A stretch of 43,305 nt of DNA, from the NCBI GenBank assembly GCA_002104985.1, contig MCGO01000276.1:1-43305 (forward strand). Direction: 5' to 3'. This DNA is from Rhizoclosmatium globosum (Eukaryota > Chytridiomycota > Chytridiomycetes > Chytridiales > Chytriomycetaceae). The notes below the pieces were generated by a model, which was not told where the DNA came from, did not search any database, and worked only from the letters and a program-made list of their open reading frames with translations. This document shows, piece after piece, positions 22,485 through 32,541 of the stretch. A program made the translations under genes and the position numbers. How positions within the stretch are numbered: position 1 is the stretch's first letter; each line of letters begins with the position of its first letter.

Positions 22485-24071
22485 TTACAAATCCTTTGGT
22501 CGCAAACAACAAAGAGTATGTTGCCCACTGGCCTTATCACATGCCTTCCTTCAATTCCACTTCATGCGGCGTGTTTTCATCTTCCCCGCCGTTTTGCAAG
22601 TTGTCCCATTTCACCATATCCCCACAACCAGAGGTTATTCCCTTCAAAGTCATCGTCGCGAGTGACAGCCAAAGTGAAGGCTCCGTTTGCTGAAACTTCA
22701 ATCACGTTTTTGGGTTCTGGAAGGCGGTGTGGCGTGTTTACAGATTTGAGGAACCAGTTCCAAGTTGTCCGTCTCGTTTCTTCCGAATGTGAAAATACGA
22801 CCTAAGATGTGTGAGTGAGTGCGGGATGATTCAGTTTAAAATAAAATTACCTTCTCGATCCAGGGCGATAGCGTGGTGCTCGGAACCAGCGACACTGACA
22901 AATCCATTTGGATCCACATCTTTTTCCTTGTCTCCAGCCTCCATCAACACTCCAAACGGTGTTGGCACATCCACTTCTTCATTATCGCCAACACCCAACT
23001 GACCATGATTATTCAATCCAATGGCAAACACAGTTCCAGTTTCATGAATCAACCAAGTTTGGTGACCTCCACACCAACACCCACAAACTGACTTTGATAC
23101 GTCAACCCGGCATCATTCTTTTTCGTTGGAGTCTTTGGATTCACTAGTAAACTCCTGTGCGGCTTGAATGTAATTTGTTTTGGGAGCAAGCTTCGCTCCT
23201 TCTCCATACGTCCAAGGATTCTTCGCCCGAGTTGTCCAGATTCACCACATCCCCAAGTGAAAATACGACGGTCGTGCGTGAAGGCGACAATATGGTCAGC
23301 ACCGGCAGCAATTGACGTAACTTTGGAGAGTTCAGGGATTTGGTATGGACGGGATTGGATATCAATTGTTGGACGGAATCCAAAGATACCGTTTTTGTTT
23401 CTAAATGTTCCCCACGCGTAGACGCTAGCAGTAATGGATTAGTTAGTTTAGGGGGGGTAAATGGGTGTAAAGGACTCAACTGTCCGTCTTCACTTAAAGC
23501 AACTGAAATAGAGTCACCACATGCAATCTGGACCAATCTTGACGTCATCCAACCCTTCCACTGGACCAGGTTCAGTCTCCTCCCCCCCTCGACCTATGAA
23601 CAAAAGAGTCAAAAACGGGATGTGGTAAAGCAGTGTACTCTATACACACCAAGAGCCGACTGGTCGTTGCAGCCCCACGAGTAAACCTTCCCGTCCAGAC
23701 CAAGGACAAGGTTGTGCAGGCCACCCGCGGCAATTGCAACAATGTTCTTGTCTTCAAAGTAGGCCAACTTCTTGAGCTTCTGCGCAGAGGTCACGTCAGG
23801 ACCCAGGCCCAGCTGGCCACAGTCTCCCGCACCGACAATGAACACTTCGCCGGGCTCTTTGTGCGCCGGAGTTAACTTGGGAAATCCTGTAACGTTTGCG
23901 TGGTTTGGTTTGAGTGGTTTGGTTCAAAGTTGGTTGGTTCAAAGTAAAGGGGAAAGCCAGGGAGACATGGGCCGTACCCTTGGCGTCAACGTGCTCGGTC
24001 TCGCTGATCTTTTGTCGCTTGGGTGACGAGACTTCCGCGGTTTCGTCGACAGAGGCTTTGCGTGTGGACAT
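22485..24071 (-). CDS. RCC1: RCC1 regulator of chromosome condensation (Ran guanine nucleotide exchange factor)
   Basis: Chromatin-bound exchange factor that loads Ran with GTP in the nucleus, setting the gradient for nuclear transport and spindle assembly. Five exons: 24071-23978, 23886-23650, 23593-23481, 23424-22851, 22801-22485 (about 445 residues). Seven beta-propeller blades are visible: FIVGAGDCGQLGLG, VYSWGCNDQSALG, VYAWGTFRNKN, IFTWGCGESGQLG, VFAIGLNNHGQLGVG, IFTFGRNE.GQLGTG and LWLWGYGEMGQLANG. The final SGQHT matches the family C-terminus. The N-terminus is basic (SSPKRQK), fitting a nuclear signal. Frame breaks occur near 23533 (extra base), 23068-23085, 22772, 22741 and 22544. 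Motifs on both sides are intact, so assembly indels are likelier than gene death, although a pseudogene is not excluded. The third intron has a GTTGAG donor. Confidence 0.88.
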
Positions 24072-24144
24072 GGTTTTTTGATGGTTGGAAAGAAAGAAGA
24101 AAAACGAAAGGAGAAAAGCAGAACTCAGAACTAGTAAAACTATT
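24072..24144. promoter_or_regulatory. 73-bp divergent promoter region (RCC1 / PH-domain gene)
   Basis: Only 73 bases separate the start codons of two divergent genes, so both promoters and 5' UTRs must share this space or overlap the opposite gene. No clear TATA box is seen; the sequence is purine-rich on the plus strand (GAAAGAAAGAAGAAAAACG). Confidence 0.5.
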
Positions 24145-26533
24145 ATGTCTCTGGCTCAGTGGCTCTCTGCAAAGAAACAACCAACGTATGCTCAAATAAT
24201 TTAAATACTTTATCGTGCTGATTGATATTTCACAGTGACGCGAACTCAGATGCCTCGAGCCTCTATTCCTCAAAACAGGACTCCCGATCTATATATGCAT
24301 CAAGTAGACACAAACAATCAGACTGGGACTTGTACAGCATCCCCAAAAGAGCTCCAAGTGATGATACGCGCTCAATCAAAACAACAATCACTACTGGCAC
24401 TGTGATGGGAAAGCCTCACAGAATGCAGTGGCGTTCTCCATCCAGCAAGAATTCAGTTAACCTCGATCAGCCACAAAATACTGTGCTTGTGCGTCTGGAT
24501 GAGCTCGCCTTGAACCATGAGGAAGATGAAGATGGAGGAGATGACGTTGTTTTGACACACCAGATTGGTGACAATTCAGAGTCGTCGTCTCCTTCATCTC
24601 GATCTCCTAATCGACCCAAAGGACCTTCATATCCTTTGTTTGATTACTCAAAGAGTGAAAGTTTACGCGTTCCTGACTTTTCGGACATGAAGGAGTATGA
24701 AAATCCAGAACCGCCGTCAAGCTACATCAGCAAACTGAAGAGCCAATACTCAACTATTTCGCATGATATAGAATCTCGCTCTCAATCGCCTTGTCTTATT
24801 CCCAGGCAAGAATTGACTGAATATGTTCGACCGTCAGCCTTTGAGGTACTGTCTTCATCAGTTAAAACGTTGCTTTACCTTAACATTTTGTGTATAGATT
24901 GCGAGAGAAGGCTGGATATTCTACAATGATCATGAATGGATAAAATCGTTTGTCGTTGCCACATACAAGCCATTATCCAAATCCGGAATCCTCCATTTTT
25001 ACGACTCAAACTATGTCATGCATCCGTACAAAGTCCTTGATTTAACAAATCTCACTGCCCTTACATCCGGAAAAGAATCAACAATAGCGTTCACATCACC
25101 TTCATCGACAGAACCTCTCATTCTCTACTCATTCACAATCACGCTCTCTAACACACAAATGACTCTACATTGCGCGACTGCTGAAGACAGAGATGGTTGG
25201 ATCAGCGCCTTGAATCTAATGCAACAACGCGAACTCTCCTCCTCCTCATCTGTTGAAACACTTGCCCCTCAAACACAACCACCACTGCCACCCCTAGAGT
25301 TAGATACACTTCTAAACCAAAAACTGACTCAAATCCTCGACGCAGTTCTTGCAACTCCACCCGCCACGAGTCCCCTTGAAACTGTTATTCTTGAACTCCA
25401 AGAATCAATGGAGATGAGGACATCTCGTATCGGGAAGATGGTTCATGCACTTGGAGACCTTCCGAAGAAAGTGGATGCGATCTCACAGGCTGTTGGTGGC
25501 GTTGATGGAGTTAGGAATGACGTGGAGTCATTGTTGGGTGTTGTGACTGAAGTTGCTGTTTTGATAAGAGGGAGCCAAGAGAATTTATGCGACGTTGTCC
25601 AAAAACTGTCAAAGATGCATTGGAACGACAAAAAGGGTTGAGCACTTCCGAGATTCCTCAGTCTCAGCCGGAAATGGTGGGTTCTTTCCATATTTGGAAA
25701 CTGACTAACACGCGCGTATATATTAGCTCACTAACTTCATCAATTCGATAAATGAATCACACATTCGTCTCGAGAGTCTACTTATCAAGGGAAATAATGA
25801 CACTCCTGACCAAATATCAACGCCATCCCTGGATATCACGCAAATCCTAGAAACAATCAAATCAACAATCACGTCTTCCCTCCACCCACAAACTCCGCCA
25901 CAAGCCACTCAACAAGACCCACCCTCCTCCAAAGCCCTGACAAACCTCCTCCTCGACTCCCTCACAAGCCTTGACGCAAATCTCTCCCGTCATGCACGCG
26001 ACACAACATCAAGACAAGATCTTACCCAACTAATGATGGAACGCACCCAAGAGTCCGTCAAACAGATCCACCAAAGCCTCAGCTCCCTCGAGAAAATGGA
26101 CCGCACGCGAACAGCTGCGCCTGCATCTCCCACACGCCACACAGAGCTAGACGAACAGCGACGCATTGACGCGTTTGTGAAAGAGTTAGAACGCCGGTCT
26201 GTTACACTGTTAGAAGGAGTCGTGCAGGATGTCAAGGAAACGTTTTTGGGACGGTGGAAACGCGTTGAAGGGGAAGTAGATGCCTTGTCGAAAGAGAAAT
26301 CTGAATTGGAAGGGGAGGTTGAAGCGCTTCAGCGACGGAAACGAGAGTTGGAGGTTGAAGTTGAGGAACTGGAGCGAAGGAAGAGGGACGAGGTGGTTGA
26401 ACCTCTTGCTGGTGCTTTTAAAGAGTTGGAGAAAGATCTTGGGGAAAGATGTCGTGTTTTGATGGATGAGATGACACGACTCAAGAAAACTAGGGATGAA
26501 TTGAAACGAGACTTAGATCTTAAGAATAAATAA
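24145..26533 (+). CDS. PH-domain protein with C-terminal coiled coil, function unknown
   Basis: Four exons: 24145-24185, 24236-24845, 24898-25676, 25727-26533, about 745 residues. I chose ATG 24145 (MSLAQWLSAKKQ) because a 50-bp GTATGC...CACAG intron joins it in frame to the next exon, which has no ATG of its own at its start. Residues 1-215 are a Ser-rich, probably disordered region. Residues about 218-325 form a pleckstrin homology domain: EGWIFYNDHEWIKSFVVA at the start and ATAEDRDGWISALNLM with the invariant Trp in the final helix. PH domains bind phosphoinositides or proteins at membranes. Residues about 600-745 are a strong Glu/Lys/Leu coiled coil. One base appears missing near 25614; without it the frame stops at 25641. 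It converges on the SAC-domain gene with 42 bp between stops. Confidence 0.75.
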
Positions 26534-26575
26534 GTTTATTACTCCATATAATAAGAAGATAAATTTGAAAACAGT

Positions 26576-28893
26576 TCATGAAATGGTTAAACGCCTGTCG
26601 CCTTTTCGAGAGATTGAACTTCTCTTTTCAGTCGACATTTCAAGCAACTCCGTATCGTGTTTATTCTTGCGCATCTTCAATTGAGAGTTGAGTCCTTTCG
26701 GCGCTTCTACTTGCTCACTCTTGAAGACGGCGGATGTATCTAATCTTGATCCAATGCGTGGCAAGGCAGTTGAAGCCCAAACGCCTTCTCCCACTGCAAT
26801 CCGAACAATAGCTTGAGCAACTAACCAAAATCCAGCTAAAATTAAGTTGAAAATCGTGTTGACGTGCGTGGGCGAAAAGAATCGACGAAGGAGCATGAAC
26901 AACGCAAGACCAGATTTTTGGTTTGTTGCCAGCTTTAAAACGCTTCGTTGAACACTTATAGCGTCTTTGACAGTATGCTTGGTTTGTCCGAGAACACACT
27001 CAAATGCCTCTTGACGGCGAGAATCTCTGAAAGTTCCCATATAGAGTCGACCAACGCGAACAATTGCCCACCATACAAAGACACCAATATGTCCACCCAA
27101 AAGATACACCATCCAATTCTTGAGAATTTGCTCTTCATACAGCACTCGAGAAACTCCAGTGTACAACAAAGCCAAAGCACGCCCATTCCGAACCCACAGC
27201 CTCTTCACCTTCTTGAGCTCATACGCCGACACTTTCCCCTTAAATCCACACGAATTGAGCATATCGTACATAACTTCAATCGCAACTCGATACTGAACAA
27301 CGTTCGTCATATCCACACAATCAATTCCATTAATCCTCAAAGCCCCTTTCTGCAACGAATCAGTCTTACACGCGTTCAAGTTCATTTGAGCCGTATACCC
27401 AACAGTACTTGAAAAATATCCCTGGCGTTTCCACAAACTCCTGAGTTTCGCCAATAACCGCGGCATGGATGTATCAGGCGTCTTTGCCAAATCGGATTCA
27501 TCGAATTCAACTAAATCCACAGACTCGGCTCCGATTTCTCTTTGGATTTCAAAGAATACTTTTTGGAATGTGTCGGCGAGTTGTTGGTACTGCAGCGAGA
27601 GTGTTTCTTTCTTGTGGTTTCGACTTAGAAGACTAAGTAATGTTACTGGGCTCTTGTATCGTTCAATCAAGTTGTATAAATGAAGACTCAGCGCGTCACG
27701 GCTTGTGGTGTCTGCGGCGCCTGTTAGGTCAATGTTTACTGGTTGCAAAATCTCATCAGGAGGTGAAGATTTCCAAATGAGCGGTGTGGATCCACGAAGT
27801 TGTCGGTAAGCCATCAGTTTGTCGTCTGTAATTAGAATGAACTCCGTTTCGACTTCAATGGCAGAGGATCCATGTTCGTCAAGGCCTCGAAAGTATCTTG
27901 TTCCTGCTCTCTTATTCGAGCAGCGGGAGATTAAGCAGTAGTGGTGGGTTACTGTATCAAGAATGAATTCAGTGGAACCGACAAATCCGAATATTGTTGG
28001 AACAATGAAAGGGAACGTATCGAGACTGTATAAACTGTCAAGAAGAAACCTAAACTCATGTTAGCTGAGACACATTCAAGCTTAACTTACTTATTGAACA
28101 TGAACCGTTCATCAATCATCTCAAAGTCCGTTTTCAAATCTACTTTCGGTCCTGTATTCTCATGGTCACCAAAGAGCATTTCTGTAGAAGTCATCTTGAC
28201 GACGCGTTTGTCTTTTTCGAGTGTTGCTTGACAGCTGGAAGTGACATCCATATCAACTGAGAAGTAAAACAGACCAGATGTCAGCATGGATGTGATATGT
28301 CCTAGAATAGTTCGTTCGTGTTCTTCTTCGTTCAAGGAAAGATACGGTTTTGCCATATAGCTGAACCAAAGTTAGTAATTTCTGTAAGCAGACAACCAAA
28401 ACACCCAACTACTGCGTGGTCCTAACTCCTGTTATTTTCCAAACAGCTTTCCCTTTTATATTTGCAGCCAGTTCCCGTTGGTCAATTGCGATCACGAACT
28501 TCTTGAAACAGAGGTCCAGAAGGCCTGCAACACTTTAGCCATAACTTTCATTGAGACTATGGATGGTAACACGAACCAACGATTCCGTATATTTTAGTTT
28601 CTTGAATGACGCGATTCGGTGTGGGAGTGTATGAGTCAAAACGTACTGTGCAGGTAACATCATGTGTTACTAAACCGATCAAACCACCACAAAGGCAACT
28701 CAACAGTCCACGCGCTGGTCTCCGGTTTCCTTGTTGAATATCAGGACAGTGTTCATGGACCCGCGAAGTGCTCCATAGATGATTTCAGTGTCAGTCGTAT
28801 ATTCAAAGACAACTGGAGTTTACAGTTGTCAGTCAATCACATAAGAGAGCGAACAAATAACACACAGTCATCGGATATTGCAGCGTTGGGCAT
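26576..28893 (-). CDS. SAC1-like phosphoinositide phosphatase homologue, probably catalytically dead
   Basis: SAC-domain proteins remove phosphates from phosphatidylinositol phosphates at ER/Golgi membranes. Six exons join in frame with no breaks: 28893-28866, 28812-28705, 28645-28577, 28524-28413, 28360-28091, 28049-26576 (686 residues; yeast Sac1 is 623). Recognisable blocks are YGIVGLLDLCFKKFVIAI, PYLSLNEEEHERTILG, FYFSVDMDVT, ERFMFNKFL, RCSNKRAGTRYFRG and RGSTPLIW. The catalytic signature RxNCxDCLDRTN reads RINGIDCVDMTN (residues about 433-444, bases 27302-27337). The nucleophilic Cys is Gly and the transition-state Arg is Met. Two hydrophobic segments lie at about 506-526 and 592-614. 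The first sits inside the region that is normally soluble SAC domain; the second matches the usual C-terminal anchor. The unusual donors GTTGAG and GTTCGT are supported by frame continuity. Confidence 0.85.
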
Positions 28894-28982
28894 CGCTCGA
28901 GGTTTGGTCACAAGGAAACGTCAATCTTAGAAATTAATTCTAAACAAACTATTTATTTTTGACACATAATTCTAAAAAACTA

Positions 28983-29977
28983 TTATTTCTTCGCTGGTGC
29001 TTTAGCAGGTGAATTTCCTGCTGCGGCTGGAGCTGCAGCTGGTGCAACAACAGCAGGAGCAGTTGGTTTCTTACCCCCAGGTGGAACAGGAGCATGATTA
29101 ATTTTGGTAGGCTTTGTAGGGAGTTGAATTCCATTCGCGTTCTTGGTTTTTGGATTGGCTGCTGCAGCTACAGCCTCTTCCTCTTCTCCAGAGCTTATAA
29201 ACATTTGGCAAACCTTTTAAACAAAGATTAAAACTTCAATTTACATGATTTGAAGCAATATCAAACCTTCGAAGTCGGTAAACACTGTCCGAATGCTTCC
29301 ATTAACAAACTCTCCTTATCAATCGCGCTATTCCAATCAGACTCGCTAACACGTCCATCGCGGTCTTCATCCAACTTCTTAAGCACCAAATCCACCAAGT
29401 CCTTAACTCCATCTTCATCTTCTTCCGCCCCTTTCACCAAACAATTCTTGAGCATTTGGAACATTTCCTCCTTGGAAATGTAACGGTCTCCATTGAGGTC
29501 ATAAACGCGGAAGCAAACTATTTTGAACATAAGTATGAAAATGCGTCGCTGGTAATGGACGTTCCTTACATTTGATTCTCTCCTCTCTACGACCTTTCAA
29601 GAAGACAGACATCCCTTTCATAAACTCATCATAACCGATATAGTTGTCGGCATCCATATCGAAGCAACGAAAGACTGTTGAAGGAATAATAGTTTAGCAA
29701 TCGTTCTGCACCTGTGACAACAACAAACCTCGATCCATCAAAAGAGAATCATCAACACCAAAAGTATCCGCCAACAAGTCTCTGAACTTGGATCGATCGA
29801 TCTTGTCCATAACTGTCGCGAGTTCCGTAAAGTGACGCGTAAGAGTATCAATTTCGAGTCTATTGACTGGTTGTGTGCAATGGTTGAGTAATCGCTTTCG
29901 CTCCATAAGCCATCGAAGCACATACAGTTGGTGATTTTGAGCAAATCATCAGGAGACATACGCGTTGGAACTGTCAT
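28983..29977 (-). CDS. CLXN: Calaxin-like EF-hand protein (outer dynein arm docking)
   Basis: Calaxin (EFCAB1) is a calcium sensor on axonemal outer dynein arms that tunes flagellar beating. Five exons: 29977-29926, 29866-29729, 29674-29570, 29517-29267, 29213-28983, giving 258 residues with no frame break. Family blocks are [69 protein letters not shown] and [11 protein letters not shown]. Three EF-hand loops have complete ligands: [24 protein letters not shown] and [12 protein letters not shown]. After about residue 182 a 76-residue Ala/Pro/Lys-rich tail, encoded by its own exon, has no counterpart in animal calaxins that I know of. Another neuronal-calcium-sensor-type EF-hand protein is possible, but the blocks fit calaxin best. 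It implies a flagellated life stage. Confidence 0.8.
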
Positions 29978-30140
29978 CTTTGGAAAGATATGTTGCTAAC
30001 TCCTTATTTCCCAGGTAAATCTTTTGTCCCGTCTCATTACTACATAAGTGAGAACGTGTCATGGTCAATATAACTCGAAGATAAAAGAAATAAAAAAAGA
30101 ATATAGATAATGGAACTATATATTGTATTCCCGAGCCTCT

Positions 30141-32500
30141 TCACTTCTTCCCCTTCTTCTTGGCTTCAAGAGCCTCCCCCTCTTTATACTTAATAAACGC
30201 ACCTAAATTCAATAAAGCCTCTTCAGCACGTTCTCGAACACCTCTCTCTCTCCTCTTATCAACACCCTTCACTTTCGCCTTAAAGCCAGGTAACACTCCT
30301 CGTAATACGTCCAAATACTTTCCATTCACAAAGACTGAGTCCCATGGATATACGGCGTCTCCATATACATCATAGACGGCGTTCAAAGCCTCGGACACAA
30401 CGTCGACAGGTGTATTTGGGTTCTGAATGGTAGACATTAGGAACGGCCCGATGGTTGCGTTTGTGGATGTGGATTTTGCAAGGAGACCAAGAGTTGCAGT
30501 GCATTTCAGAGCAAGAGATGGAGTTGGAGTTGGGAGGGATGCGGTTTGGATCAAGTTTTGGAGGTGTGATTGTGTTGGGTTCTGGGTTTAGACAAGATGG
30601 TTAGGAATTTCGTTTGAATGATTCCATGAGAAAAAGGTTATGTACCAGAATAATTTTCTGAGTTCCTTTGTATTCGTCGACTCCACGCGCAAGAGCCCAG
30701 ATGGCGGAAACTGCAGATTCAATAGTTTCGAGATTCGATGTTGAGTTGGATCCACTGGAAGCCGCCGAGTGCGCTGCTTCAAACAGTGTTGCCCATAATT
30801 GATGCACAGTTACCGCGTTTTCCGCGCTGTACCACTTTTTGGTACTCGCCAAACATGTGAGAATGTTTTGCAAACATCCAAACGCGCGCACCCGGACAGT
30901 ACCCAACAAATCCACAGCAGAGTAAACAGGAGAGCTCGATGCAATCGTGTTGATTTCGGATCGAAACCCCGCAGCCGAGACGTTCAAAATCTTTTGGATC
31001 AGGTGCAGTTTCTCCACCAACGCAGCACGGTCTTCTCCTCCACTGCCAGCGGTTTCCATAGAGTCATCTCCGTCTCCACCAGCACCACCACTCTCTGCCG
31101 CCATCTGTGCAGCAAGCTCCTGATCCTCCATCATCTGATCAAAAGCCCCATCATCATCCTCTTCTTCTCCTGCACCTTCCTCGCCCATCTCCTCATCTCC
31201 CCACTCTCCATCCACGATTTCTTCCTCTTCCTCTTCTCCAGGTGCATACTCCTCGCTGTACGCATTCGCCAACACCTCCAAACCAGTCTGCAAGGCTCCC
31301 AACACGGAAGTGGCTGCATCAAGTACTCTCTCTCCCGCTGTTGTAAGCTCTCCCGACTGAGACACTCCAGTACGGCTAGCGGTAACGACGTGAGAACAGA
31401 GGGAGTCGAGGTCCCATGAGATTGCGTCTGCAACTACAGCCGCAGTTTTCGATACAGGCAGGAGAGAAAGGTTTGCAAGGATGGAGGTTGCGAGGATTCG
31501 TAGGTGGAGAATTGATTCAGAAAGGTTTTCTTGGGGTGTGCTTGGCGATGTGAATGTTGGAGGGAGTTGAGAGTTAACGGCGATGGCAGTTAAAGTTTGG
31601 ATGTGGGTTGTCGAGGTTGGGAGGTGCAAGTGTGCGTGAATTGGTTTGTTTTCTTCGGTGAGTGTGTTGAGGCATTGGGCTATTGTATACTGGATTGTGA
31701 GTCTTTCTAGTTTCATTAAGAAAGAAGGAAACATACCTGATACGATCGCTAATGACACCTTGTTGGTACATCCTTGGAAATCAGATTCAGCAAGAGTGAT
31801 TCCCTTCATCAATAGATCCACAATTCGAGGATCCTTGCTTGCGAGAGTGAGCCCTTCCAAGCTCGCATCGGATAAGGCCCACAAGACAGAAACACACTGC
31901 TCAAAGAGCAACAAGGTATTCTTTCGCAATTCAAACTGAGCTGCAGCATCCTTGTTCGAACCACTCGCCCCTTTATACTCATGCTTCTCCTTTGCCACAA
32001 AATCTGACACAATTGCAAGTTGAGAAAGCACAGCCTGGACACACCCCTTTCGCACCAAGTCTTTTGCAACATCATCGCCTCCAAACAGAGCCAAGTTTGC
32101 TGTTGCTCCACACAAATCAACACGCACAGAAATATCCAACTCCGCAGTTATTCTGTCTACGAGTACTTTTGAGATACCGGCTTTGAGGAGTTGGAGGCGT
32201 GATGAATCGTCAAGGAGCAGGTTTGAGACTGCCGCAGCAGCCCAGCTCTTTTCGTCAGGCTTTTCTGAGGACAGCTACCATTAGGTGTTAGTACTAACAA
32301 GCGGAAAGGGTGCCAAGACAGACCTTCTTTACAATGGGAACAATCTGGTCCTTGAGCAGCGATGAAAGGTTCGAAGTGCTGACAGTCTCTCCTTCCTGGC
32401 CAGTCTCCGCAGATTCAGTTCCTTGATTCGGACGAGAAGAGTAGATCGGATTCGCTCGTTTGTAAAGATGCCGAGCAGGTCGGTTGTTGTGTTTGCCCAT
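30141..32500 (-). CDS. SYO1: SYO1/HEATR3 symportin, import adaptor for ribosomal proteins L5 and L11
   Basis: Syo1 binds uL18 (Rpl5) and uL5 (Rpl11) together, carries them into the nucleus with an importin, and delivers them for 5S RNP assembly. Exons: 32500-32324, 32274-30646, 30581-30141; 748 residues, no frame break. The N-terminus MGKHNNRPARHLYKRANP is the basic signal typical of the family. ARM/HEAT helices follow (SWAAAAVSNLLLDDSSRLQLL). An acidic loop, Glu/Asp-rich, lies around 31260-31130, as in Syo1. The C-terminal block VVSEALNAVYDVYGD is diagnostic. Intron 1 has a perfect TACTAAC branch point. Bases 31690-31736 look like an intron (GTATGT...CAG, 47 bp) although the frame stays open through them, so exon 2 may be further spliced. 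Confidence 0.85.
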
Positions 32501-32541
32501 TTTGAATCCAAACGAAAGAAAGTAAAAAGAAAAAAAGGTGC
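32501..32541. promoter_or_regulatory. 41-bp divergent start-to-start region (SYO1 / GT10-like gene)
   Basis: Only 41 bases separate two opposed ATGs; the spacer is an A/G-rich tract on the plus strand (AAAGAAAGTAAAAAGAAAAA). Core promoters must overlap, or the GT10 gene may start at a later ATG. Confidence 0.4.

Noticed and set aside
24222..24235. Non-ATG (TTG) start for the PH-domain protein
   Set aside because: The sequence there is the 3' end of an intron (TTTCACAG). A proper ATG exon at 24145 splices in frame.
28664..28930. 88-residue plus-strand frame opposite the SAC-like gene
   Set aside because: Exons 1 and 2 of the SAC-like gene occupy the other strand with correct splice sites and family sequence.
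30799..31419. 206-residue plus-strand frame opposite SYO1
   Set aside because: It lies antisense to well-supported SYO1 coding sequence and has no recognisable domain.
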